This document shows positions 1 through 5,611 of a stretch of 14,204 nt of DNA, in pieces. Source of the stretch: Lentimicrobiaceae bacterium (GTDB lineage: Bacteria > Bacteroidota > Bacteroidia > Bacteroidales > SKPS01); assembly GCA_007119395.1 (NCBI GenBank), contig SKPS01000339.1, positions 1 through 14,204 of the forward strand, read 5' to 3'. The notes below the pieces were generated by a model. It ran no database searches and was not told where the DNA came from. It saw only the letters and a program-made list of their open reading frames with translations. A program made the translations under genes and the position numbers. Position 1 is the stretch's first letter, and the number at the start of each line of letters is the position of its first letter.

Positions 1-21
1 AGGCATATGCGTCAACTTAAC
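1..21. repeat. Left terminal inverted repeat of the IS
   Basis: It begins AGGCATATGCGTCAACTTAA and its 21 bases are the exact reverse complement of 1611-1631. Bases 17-19, read on the minus strand, are the TAA stop of the transposase, so the repeat overlaps the end of the gene. It may extend left of the window. Confidence 0.93.
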
Positions 22-1204
22 ATAACACGAGTCTTTCGTAGATGCTGGAGTTGAGTCTTTTACGCTTGTCATACACACAATACCTTAACAAAGCTGAGCA
101 GATTTGTTCAGCTTCATCTGGCTGACAATCAATTGCATGAATCATTCTCGCCAATTGTTCTTGGTTCTGTCTTAGGTACCTGAACAGTTTTTGCATACTC
201 AAATATCTGTTGTATTTTTTATGAATGGTTCTTTCATACGGGATGAATACTTTGTGTGTACATACCACGATTAAAATTAACCTGGCAGTTAGGAGCACCA
301 TAGCCTGATGATAGGATACATTATGAATATTGTCAAACTCCATATGTGATTTCCATGCCTTAAAGATTTGTTCGATACGCCATCTGCAACGGTATAAAGA
401 TGAAATCTGCTCATAGGTGGCCTTTTCTTTCGGAATCGTAGTAACATAAATGGTCCATGCCATCAATTCTAGCACCAATTTTCCGGGATTGTGACCCTTG
501 TTATGTTTTTTTGCTTTCATTCTTCGTTTGCTGGCAATTTCCTGGCTCACTGGCTGAGCCATTAATCTAACCTTGGTATGCTCTGGGTTATTCATGCAGA
601 CTTCCATGTCTAATCTTTTGTGCTTTTTGAGTAACCCCAAAAGATCGATTGGCATTTTTGTGGTTGGGTTCAGGTATGAAACTGGGAATTTATGCCGATA
701 AATGCAGTCAGCTCCGGCTTTCTTATGTCGTTCAAATTCACTGAAGGTAAAGTATCCTCTGTCTCGTAATGAAAGGTCATCCTTTCTTATTTTCAGATCA
801 GGGACAGCAAGTAAATCATTCCTACTGTATGCATCAATAGAAAAATGAAGGAATTGACCGGCCAGTAAGTCATACACACCTTGTACCCTAACATTACACA
901 CCGCGGTAATTCGATTTCTAACACCTGAAAAGATGCTAAACAAGCGTAAAGGAAGCTTAAAAACAGTACTGTCCTGAATGATCACCCGTTTATTACCAAA
1001 TTGGCTATACAGGATATTAGCCTCATTAGAGCCCATTGCCTTTTCTTTAATTATCTGAGCCAGTATAGCTTGAAAGAATAAGACACAAGCATCATTTACT
1101 CTTTTCCAGACAGCTTGTTTGCTGACGGAAATACTGTAGTGAGATTCAATACGGGCAGCTAAATCATTATAACTAGGAGACCCTTTCTGAGACTCCAGAC
1201 ACAT
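17..1204 (-). CDS. IS4-family transposase (DDE/YREK type)
   Basis: This DNA-binding transposase would cut and rejoin the IS ends. The open frame of 395 residues carries the IS4 catalytic set: the first Asp in QDST (D78), the second in LRDRGYF (D148), and the YREK signature in YRCRWRIEQIFKAWK (Y271, R274, E278, K285). The stop codon lies inside the left terminal repeat. The ATG at 1204 is probably not the natural start. The same frame stays open and protein-like back to 1370 (FDFLSVTGLSHERLQELAYE and onward), but has no ATG there. An ATG at 1352 lies 20 bases from a candidate transcription start and would join this frame if one base were lost from an A7 run (1347-1341), giving about 444 residues. 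The transposase is therefore either 5'-frameshifted, made by slippage, or affected by a sequence error. The family call is solid; activity is uncertain. Confidence 0.9.
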   Translation of the reverse strand: MCLESQKGSPSYNDLAARIESHYSISVSKQAVWKRVNDACVLFFQAILAQIIKEKAMGSNEANILYSQFGNKRVIIQDSTVFKLPLRLFSIFSGVRNRITAVCNVRVQGVYDLLAGQFLHFSIDAYSRNDLLAVPDLKIRKDDLSLRDRGYFTFSEFERHKKAGADCIYRHKFPVSYLNPTTKMPIDLLGLLKKHKRLDMEVCMNNPEHTKVRLMAQPVSQEIASKRRMKAKKHNKGHNPGKLVLELMAWTIYVTTIPKEKATYEQISSLYRCRWRIEQIFKAWKSHMEFDNIHNVSYHQAMVLLTARLILIVVCTHKVFIPYERTIHKKYNRYLSMQKLFRYLRQNQEQLARMIHAIDCQPDEAEQICSALLRYCVYDKRKRLNSSIYERLVLC

Positions 1205-1352
1205 AATAGCAATAAAATCAGGAATTTGAATCTTCCTGGACTTTCTTTTCTGCAGCGAGCACTCATAGGCTAGCTCTTGTAATCGCTCATGACTAAGGCC
1301 AGTAACGGAGAGAAAGTCAAAAACATTTACATTTGAGGGGTTTTTTTGCCAT
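1205..1352 (-). other. Out-of-frame 5' end of the transposase gene (A7 frameshift site)
   Basis: On the minus strand the ATG at 1352-1350 opens a frame that reads only MAKKPLKCKCF before a TGA (1319-1317). Removing one A from the seven-A run at 1347-1341 gives MAKNPSNVNVFDFLSVTGLS and continues without a stop through the whole transposase. The extra 49 residues look like a real helical N-terminal region, not random translation. I see the frame break directly. Whether it is a mutation, a programmed slippage site or a homopolymer sequencing error is open. Confidence 0.65.
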
Positions 1353-1378
1353 GATAATGGAATTTTAGATTAGTTTTG
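1345..1378 (+). promoter_or_regulatory. Predicted promoter of the AbrB-like gene
   Basis: TTTG at 1345-1348 and TAGTTTTG at 1371-1378 match the Bacteroidota -33 and -7 elements with a 22-base spacer. The start would fall near 1385, inside the palindrome at 1380-1397 and about 30 bases before the ATG at 1415. The -33 element overlaps the A7 run of the divergent transposase. Confidence 0.5.
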
Positions 1379-1410
1379 CAATAGTACATATACTATTATT
1401 AAAAAACAAA
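1379..1410 (-). promoter_or_regulatory. Predicted transposase promoter (minus strand)
   Basis: Read on the minus strand, TTTG (1410-1407) is followed after 20 bases by TACTATTG (1386-1379), one mismatch from the Bacteroidota TTTG/TAnnTTTG consensus. Transcription would begin near 1372, just upstream of the ATG at 1352. It overlaps the palindrome at 1380-1397. Prediction from motif only. Confidence 0.45.
1380..1397. promoter_or_regulatory. Operator-like palindrome between the divergent IS genes
   Basis: AATAGTA (1380-1386), a 4-base centre and TACTATT (1391-1397) form a perfect 7-bp inverted repeat. It overlaps the predicted -7 element of the transposase promoter and the predicted transcription start of the AbrB-like gene. 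Binding there could repress both. That the passenger protein is the repressor is inference. Confidence 0.45.
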
Positions 1411-1414
1411 TAAA

Positions 1415-1615
1415 ATGGGCTATAAAGTAAAAATTCAGCGTGTTGAGCGTGGAAACACTAAGTCGTTTTATGTAAATTTTCCGGCCTCAATAGCTGAGGC
1501 TGGTCAAATTGAAAAAGGCGAGGAAATGGAATGGTTGATAGAAGACAAGGACACCTATGTGTTAAGACGAAAAACAAAACCTAAATCATTGATCTCTAAG
1601 AAGAAAAGAGGTTAA
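1415..1615 (+). CDS. Small AbrB/MazE-like protein carried by the IS
   Basis: The 66-residue protein resembles the swapped-hairpin AbrB/SpoVT/MazE DNA-binding fold. A basic first strand (YKVKIQRV) is followed by SFYVNFPASIAEAGQIEKGE, close to the family pattern of a strand, a proline, a helix and a Lys-Gly-Glu turn. Then come an acidic strand (MEWLIEDKD), a strand ending VLRRK, and a Lys/Arg-rich tail. Such proteins bind DNA as dimers, as antitoxins or as transition-state regulators. No toxin gene sits beside it. It lies inside the terminal repeats, divergent to the transposase, and its TAA is supplied by the right repeat. The obvious hypothesis is a regulator of the element; no function can be proven from sequence. 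The start is the only ATG behind an A-rich leader. The fold call is by pattern alone. Confidence 0.7.
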   Translation: MGYKVKIQRVERGNTKSFYVNFPASIAEAGQIEKGEEMEWLIEDKDTYVLRRKTKPKSLISKKKRG

Positions 1616-1631
1616 GTTGACGCATATGCCT
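1611..1631. repeat. Right terminal inverted repeat of the IS
   Basis: This is the perfect reverse complement of 1-21. Bases 1613-1615 are the TAA stop of the small AbrB-like gene, at exactly the mirror position of the transposase stop in the left repeat. Confidence 0.93.
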
Positions 1632-1650
1632 GCATAGGGGTTCAACAAAG

Positions 1651-1835
1651 GTAGCCCCGGGTTGCAACCCGGGGAAAGAGGCCGCAGCAACGGCAACCCA
1701 CGGAGTGGGTTGAATAGGGCATTATGGTGTGCCGTGAAACATGAAAATATATATCGATAGCAGGCTTCTATTCAACCCACATTCGTGGGTTGTGGCCCCG
1801 ACGGCGCTCTACCCCGGGTTGTGACCCGGGGCTAC
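1651..1835. repeat. Mirror-symmetric REP/BIME-like hairpin array
   Basis: Four hairpins are arranged as a large inverted repeat. The outer pair is 1651-1674, containing CCCCGGGTTGCAACCCGGGG, and 1812-1835; these are reverse complements at 22 of 24 bases and share the GTAGC edge. The inner pair is 1694-1715 (CAACCCA stem) and 1770-1792, again near reverse complements. Both sides have the same 19-base gap between outer and inner hairpin. A 54-base centre (1716-1769) separates the halves. This layout resembles REP pairs mobilised by RAYT-type enzymes; that origin is inference, and no such gene is in view. Confidence 0.75.
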
Positions 1836-1842
1836 CCCTATT

Positions 1843-1862
1843 AAACCCCGATTCCGGGGTTT
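1843..1862. repeat. Hairpin with an AAACCCCG stem
   Basis: AAACCCCG (1843-1850), loop ATTC and CGGGGTTT (1855-1862) form a perfect 8-bp stem followed by one further T and then AA. It could act as a weak rho-independent terminator, but no gene is known to end just before it. It is more likely part of the repeat cluster. Confidence 0.6.
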
Positions 1863-1871
1863 TAAGGTTGT

Positions 1872-1891
1872 CCGATACCTGGCGGTATCGG
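1872..1891. repeat. Hairpin with a CCGATACC stem
   Basis: CCGATACC (1872-1879), loop TGGC and GGTATCGG (1884-1891) form a perfect 8-bp stem. Its sequence is unrelated to the neighbouring hairpins, so this is not one repeat copied in tandem. Confidence 0.6.
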
Positions 1892-1945
1892 AATGCCAAT
1901 GAAGCTATCAAAGATGTGTATAAAGAGTAGCGCCTTTAGAGCTTG

Positions 1946-1961
1946 TCCCGCCTCGGCGGGA
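1946..1961. repeat. Hairpin with a TCCCGCC stem
   Basis: TCCCGCC (1946-1952), a 2-base TC centre and GGCGGGA (1955-1961) form a compact inverted repeat next to two G6 tracts. It is the last hairpin of the cluster. Confidence 0.55.
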
Positions 1962-1977
1962 AGAGGGGGGTTGGGGG

Positions 1978-2021
1978 GTGAGGTGCATTGCCCCGAAGGA
2001 GGACCGGGGAGTGAGGTGCAT
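1978..2021. repeat. Short direct repeat GTGAGGTGCAT
   Basis: The 11-base word GTGAGGTGCAT occurs at 1978-1988 and again at 2011-2021. Each copy is followed by a C-rich then GAAG/GAAGTGGGG-like segment. It may be a decayed repeat unit. No function is assigned. Confidence 0.45.
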
Positions 2022-2230
2022 GACCACGAAGTGGGGATGCTGAATGCAAAGGAGCCTTTCTATTGAAAGTAGCGAAATTCACTGTTTAAATGGTTTTGCA
2101 ACGCAATGATATGCAGACGTTTACAAGATGTCATATAGTAGACGATTCCACCGCTGTGATCTTGTATTTGTTTGACACGAAACTTTCATCCGTAACCACT
2201 ATACATCCATGCGTCGACAGTTAAAAAGTG

Positions 2231-2359
2231 GCCACGGATGCACGGATGAAGATCTTACAGGCCTTAAAAGAGTAACCCTTGAGACTACACTCCTATATAC
2301 ATTGTGAAAAGAATGACAATATAGCCATTACGGGAATCATACATCCGTGCATCGGTGGC
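2231..2359. repeat. Inverted repeat pair, 18 bp
   Basis: GCCACGGATGCACGGATG at 2231-2248 and the reverse complement of 2342-2359 agree at 17 of 18 positions, with 93 bases between them. Fragments of the same word (CATCCGT, CATCCATGCG) recur at about 2187-2212. The pair may be the ends of a small non-coding repeat element. No open frame lies inside. Confidence 0.5.
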
Positions 2360-2376
2360 GATTTTTGAAGTTTAGG

Positions 2377-2411
2377 TTTGAACGATGAATGAGTTATTAA
2401 ACCAACCTTTG
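2377..2411 (+). promoter_or_regulatory. Predicted promoter of the exported/membrane protein gene
   Basis: TTTG (2377-2380) and AACCTTTG (2404-2411, followed by C) fit the Bacteroidota -33/-7 pattern, with one mismatch in the -7 element and a 23-base spacer. A start near 2418 leaves about 43 bases of leader to the ATG at 2461. It would leave almost no leader to the TTG at 2422, which supports the ATG. Confidence 0.4.
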
Positions 2412-2460
2412 CGCCATTGGTTTGTTAAGGTTATTGATTGACAGGATCTTCAACCGGAAA

Positions 2461-3126
2461 ATGAAAAAACAACCCATCATGCTCACCATATTTACAAAGG
2501 CAATGAAGGCCGTGGCTCTGAACAGAAAGCCTGGTCCCAATGCCATGTTCGTTCTTTTGCTGCTTCTGCTGATTAGTCAGGTGGCCTTCTCCCAGGAACC
2601 GGAAATGGATTTTTACAGAAGAAGCCTTTCGGTAACCAATACCGGCATGATGGTTTTGGGGGGATGGGCAGTAGCAAACATTGCAACCGGTGCCTACGGA
2701 TGGTCACAATTTGATGGGCAGCAAAAGTATTTTCATCAGATGAACTTTTTCTGGAATACCGTTAACCTGGGCATTGCCGGTTACGCGTTATACAATAATG
2801 CCCAAACCGATTTCGGTCTGTTCACCGAAGGGGAAGGTGTGCGTCAACACCTGCGTACTGAACGGATCCTGTTGATTAACAATGGACTGAACCTTGGTTA
2901 CATCGGTACCGGTATGTTTCTTCGTCACAGGGCAACCAGGAACGAAAAACGCGTTGACCTGTTCAGAGGTTACGGCAACTCTTTGATCTTGCAAGGGGGG
3001 TTCCTGTTCCTCTTTGATTCAACGCTTTACCTATTACTAAGAAACCAAAGGTTACAATTCCTGGAGGAGACGGGAGTCTCTGTCATCAGCGGATTCAATC
3101 ACATCGGTGTGTCGGTGGTATTTTAA
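2461..3126 (+). CDS. Predicted exported/membrane protein of unknown function
   Basis: I do not recognise a function. From the ATG at 2461 the protein has 221 residues. A strongly hydrophobic segment (FVLLLLLLISQVAF) followed by SQEPEMD looks like a signal peptide, preceded by an unusually long polar stretch, so the true start may be the ATG at 2503 or 2542. After it come four hydrophobic stretches: around GMMVLGGWAVANIATGAYGW, FFWNTVNLGIAGYALY, ILLINNGLNLGYIGTGMF and LILQGGFLFLFDSTLYLLL. The phrase YFHQMNFFWNTVNLGIAG recalls a Bacteroidota family of small membrane proteins of unknown function, possibly the one catalogued as DUF6992. I cannot verify that. The gene stands alone behind the hairpin-rich spacer, and the next gene has its own candidate promoter. 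Confidence 0.75.
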   Translation: MKKQPIMLTIFTKAMKAVALNRKPGPNAMFVLLLLLLISQVAFSQEPEMDFYRRSLSVTNTGMMVLGGWAVANIATGAYGWSQFDGQQKYFHQMNFFWNTVNLGIAGYALYNNAQTDFGLFTEGEGVRQHLRTERILLINNGLNLGYIGTGMFLRHRATRNEKRVDLFRGYGNSLILQGGFLFLFDSTLYLLLRNQRLQFLEETGVSVISGFNHIGVSVVF

Positions 3127-3133
3127 AAATCAT

Positions 3134-3141
3134 GATCTTTG
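3134..3141 (+). promoter_or_regulatory. Predicted -7 element before the SDR gene
   Basis: GATCTTTG matches the Bacteroidota -7 consensus TAnnTTTG except for its first base. It lies 33 bases upstream of the ATG at 3175. No convincing -33 TTTG is visible, so the call is weak. Confidence 0.35.
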
Positions 3142-3174
3142 TACTGTATCCAAGCTAAACCAAACAACCCAACC

Positions 3175-4596
3175 ATGAAAATTCTTTTGACCGGTGCCAC
3201 GGGTTACATTGCCAAGAAGCTTTTGCCGGCGCTTTTGGCCGATGGCCACGAGGTGGTGTGTTGTGTCAGGGATCGTCGCAGGTTCGACGAGAGCCGTTAT
3301 GCCGGTCAAGGCAAAGTGGAGGTGATAGAGTTGGACTTGCTGAAGCCTGAAACGCTGGTAAACATCCCGTCTGACATTGAAATCGCCTATTACCTGGTTC
3401 ACTCCATGTCTTCGGGTTCTGGTGACTTTGCTGCGATGGAGCTGGAGTCGGCGTGCAACTTCAACCGCGCCATGGAGCCCACTACGGTGCAGCAGGTGAT
3501 CTACCTGAGCGGCATCATCAACGAGACCGCCACCTCGAAGCATCTCGCTTCACGCAAGGCGGTGGAGGACACCCTGGCGCAGGGCCCATTCCACCTCACC
3601 ACCCTCAGGAGCGGCATCATTGTGGGTTCGGGCAGTGCCTCTTTCGAAATCATGCGCGACCTGGTGGAGAAGCTGCCGGTGATGATTGCTCCGCGGTGGC
3701 TCCACACCCGCTCACAGCCCATCGCCATCCACGACGTGATCGAGTACCTCAAAGGGGTGATCCAGCTCAAAGAGGCCTATAACCAAAGCTTCGACATAGG
3801 CGGTCCCGATATCCTTACCTACAAAGAGATGCTCCTGCAACTGGCAGAGGTACGCAACCTGAAAAGGCGTATCGGTGTGGTGCCGGTCATGACGCCACGA
3901 CTCTCCTCTTACTGGCTCTACTTCATCACCGCCACCTCGTACCGGCTCGCCTCACACCTGGTAAACAGCATGAAAGCCGAAGTGGTGTGCGGCGAGAACA
4001 ACCTCAGCAGGCTGATCTCCCTCCCTTTGATCCCCTATAAAGAGGCGGTAAAACGCTCCTTCGACAAGGTGGAGCAGCAGGCGGTTTTTTCGAGCTGGAC
4101 CGATGCCATCACCACCCGGGCGCTGGAAGCAGGATCCGCACCACTCATCAATGTGCCCGAACACGGGTGTCTCTCGGAAACCCGCAAAGTGAAGCTGCGC
4201 AACGAAGAGGAGACCCTGCAAAGGATCTGGCAGATCGGTGGGGAAAACGGCTGGTACTGGGGGAATTGGCTGTGGCGTATCAGAGGCTTTATCGACAAGA
4301 TGGCAGGTGGCCCCGGCCTCAATCGTGGCAGAAAACACCCCTCCGAACTCTACGCCGGTGAAGCCCTCGACTTCTGGAGGGTGATCCTCGCCGACAAAGA
4401 GAACCAACGCCTTATCCTCTATGCCGAAATGAAGCTGCCCGGTGAGGCATGGCTCGAATTTAATATTAAAGAGGGGCGCCTTATCCAGAAAGCCACCTTC
4501 AGACCCCTCGGACTCGCCGGAAGAATCTACTGGTACGCATTGCTGCCCATACACCTCATGGTCTTCAGCGGTATGAGCCGCAGCATAGCAAGGTAA
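3175..4596 (+). CDS. YbjT-like NAD(P)-binding SDR protein with DUF2867-type C-terminus
   Basis: The protein has 473 residues from the ATG at 3175, close to the length of E. coli YbjT. An upstream TTG frame opening at 3139 is unlikely, as it would begin inside the predicted promoter. The N-terminal third is an atypical short-chain dehydrogenase Rossmann domain. The nucleotide-binding loop TGATGYIAKK starts near residue 6, then HSM at the end of the fourth strand and the IYLSGI strand follow. The classical YxxxK catalytic motif is not evident: the region reads HLASRKAVE, as in other atypical members, so the reaction is unknown. From about residue 340 it matches the DUF2867 pattern: GGENGWYWGNWLWRIRG, GGPGLNRGR, EALDFWRV and AEMKLPGEAWLEF. 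A C-terminal hydrophobic segment (YWYALLPIHLMVFSG) may bind membrane. Likely a single-gene unit. Substrate and pathway are not known. Confidence 0.87.
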   Translation: MKILLTGATGYIAKKLLPALLADGHEVVCCVRDRRRFDESRYAGQGKVEVIELDLLKPETLVNIPSDIEIAYYLVHSMSSGSGDFAAMELESACNFNRAMEPTTVQQVIYLSGIINETATSKHLASRKAVEDTLAQGPFHLTTLRSGIIVGSGSASFEIMRDLVEKLPVMIAPRWLHTRSQPIAIHDVIEYLKGVIQLKEAYNQSFDIGGPDILTYKEMLLQLAEVRNLKRRIGVVPVMTPRLSSYWLYFITATSYRLASHLVNSMKAEVVCGENNLSRLISLPLIPYKEAVKRSFDKVEQQAVFSSWTDAITTRALEAGSAPLINVPEHGCLSETRKVKLRNEEETLQRIWQIGGENGWYWGNWLWRIRGFIDKMAGGPGLNRGRKHPSELYAGEALDFWRVILADKENQRLILYAEMKLPGEAWLEFNIKEGRLIQKATFRPLGLAGRIYWYALLPIHLMVFSGMSRSIAR

Positions 4597-4678
4597 CCGA
4601 AACCTGATCACGCCTGTCAATCAAAAGATCAACCTTGGTACGAAATGAATAGTTTTCCGGATTTTCCCCTTTTTTATC

Positions 4679-4686
4679 GATCTTTG
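4679..4686 (+). promoter_or_regulatory. Predicted -7 element of the M23-dxr-rseP operon
   Basis: GATCTTTG followed by C is one mismatch from TAnnTTTG and lies 24 bases before the ATG at 4711. The usual -33 TTTG is absent; a T-rich tract (4653-4675) lies upstream instead. It is the only candidate I see for driving the three-gene operon. Confidence 0.38.
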
Positions 4687-4710
4687 CACCCCAAAACGGG
4701 TGAATAACAG

Positions 4711-5580
4711 ATGGAAAAAGAGAAGAGACGTGAGCGTTGGTTGCGAAAAATGAAAGACAGGTATCGGCTGGTCTTTCTGAACGACGGCACCTTTGAGGAG
4801 AAGTTCTCACTGCGTCTTACCCGTTGGAATGTACTGATTGGATTGGGTACGCTCACCATACTCCTGTTTCTGTTCACATTTCTGATCATAGCACATACCG
4901 GTTTGCGCTATTGGGTACCGGGCTATACGGATGTTTCTGATGAACGTTTATTGTACCATACTCAGCTACGGCTTGATTCACAGGATCAGGTATTGCTACA
5001 GTATGAGCAGTGGGTTAATAACTTTCAAAGGATTTTAAAGGGTGAAGAGATTGAGGATCCTTTCACCCATGTAGCGGATGATCTGCCTGACCGCAACTAC
5101 GACACCATTGAGTGGCGGCGTATTCCTGAAGACTCAATCCTCAGGGCTGAGTTCAGCATGGTAGATCCGTATGCTCTGCGGCGACGTTTGCCGGATGGCA
5201 CCACACAAGGGGTGCTGTTTTTCCCTCCAATCAAAGGGACAGTCATCAATGGCTTCAATCCAAGAACGGGTCACTATGCGGTTGACATCGCTGCCCGCCA
5301 GAATGAAGCGGTCAAGGCCACCCTCGATGGCACCGTCATCTTGTCCACCTGGTCGTCAGAAACAGGGTGGACCATCGTCCTGCAGCACACCAACAATCTG
5401 ATCTCTGTGTACAAGCACAACAGCTCCTTGTTGAGGCGTCAGGGTGAATATGTTAAAGCCGGAGACCCGATTGCCATGTATGGGGGCACCGGCTCGCTGT
5501 CAACAGGCAGACACCTCCATTTTGAGCTGTGGTACCACGGCAACCCGATCGATCCACAAGATTACATCATCTTCGAATAG
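4711..5580 (+). CDS. Membrane-anchored M23-family metallopeptidase
   Basis: This is a predicted peptidoglycan-directed zinc endopeptidase of 289 residues. It has a basic N-terminal cytoplasmic tail, one transmembrane helix (about residues 40-62) and a linker (about 65-165) with helical potential. The C-terminal LytM/M23 domain has zinc ligands in place: HYAVD (H188, D192) and the HLHFELW motif (H268, H270), with the Y-x-H of SVYKH between them. All catalytic positions appear intact, so it is probably active rather than an EnvC/NlpD-like degenerate activator. The domain would face the periplasm. It is followed after 31 bases by dxr and then rseP, all in the same direction, which suggests co-transcription. 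The peptide bond cut and the role in growth or division cannot be told from sequence. Confidence 0.93.
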   Translation: MEKEKRRERWLRKMKDRYRLVFLNDGTFEEKFSLRLTRWNVLIGLGTLTILLFLFTFLIIAHTGLRYWVPGYTDVSDERLLYHTQLRLDSQDQVLLQYEQWVNNFQRILKGEEIEDPFTHVADDLPDRNYDTIEWRRIPEDSILRAEFSMVDPYALRRRLPDGTTQGVLFFPPIKGTVINGFNPRTGHYAVDIAARQNEAVKATLDGTVILSTWSSETGWTIVLQHTNNLISVYKHNSSLLRRQGEYVKAGDPIAMYGGTGSLSTGRHLHFELWYHGNPIDPQDYIIFE

Positions 5581-5611
5581 TAACCCAAAATAGCACAACC
5601 CGGTCAGTATC

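Larger units (their letters stand above)
1..1631. mobile_element. IS4-family insertion sequence with an AbrB-like passenger gene
   Basis: The element is bounded by perfect 21-bp inverted repeats at 1-21 and 1611-1631. It encodes a DDE transposase on the minus strand and a small AbrB/MazE-like protein on the plus strand, divergently transcribed from about 1352-1415. It is visibly more AT-rich than the housekeeping genes further right, which fits a mobile origin. The left repeat starts at the first base of the window, so the left flank, any longer terminal repeat and the target-site duplication cannot be seen. The right flank begins at about 1632 and runs straight into a hairpin-rich spacer. 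The family call rests on the transposase catalytic motifs; I do not assign a named element. Confidence 0.88.
1632..2403. other. Gene-free, hairpin-rich spacer
   Basis: No credible coding region is seen in this roughly 770-base stretch. Its left half (1651-1961) is a series of GC-rich hairpins of different sequence. The middle (1965-2021) has two G6 tracts and a short direct repeat. The right half contains an 18-bp inverted repeat pair (2231-2248 and 2342-2359). The remainder is AT-richer sequence in which I recognise nothing. It looks like accumulated REP-type repeats and remnants between the IS and the next gene. Confidence 0.7.

Noticed and set aside
1415..1615. Type II toxin-antitoxin pair
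   Set aside because: The small protein looks like an AbrB/MazE-type antitoxin, but no toxin-sized gene follows: its stop lies in the terminal repeat and the spacer beyond is gene-free.
1651..1961. CRISPR-like array of palindromic repeats
   Set aside because: The hairpins differ in sequence and are irregularly spaced, with no identical repeat-spacer units and no cas genes nearby.
3952..4620. 222-codon minus-strand frame opposite the SDR gene
   Set aside because: The SDR gene explains this stretch by clear domain matches on the plus strand. The antisense product has no domain.
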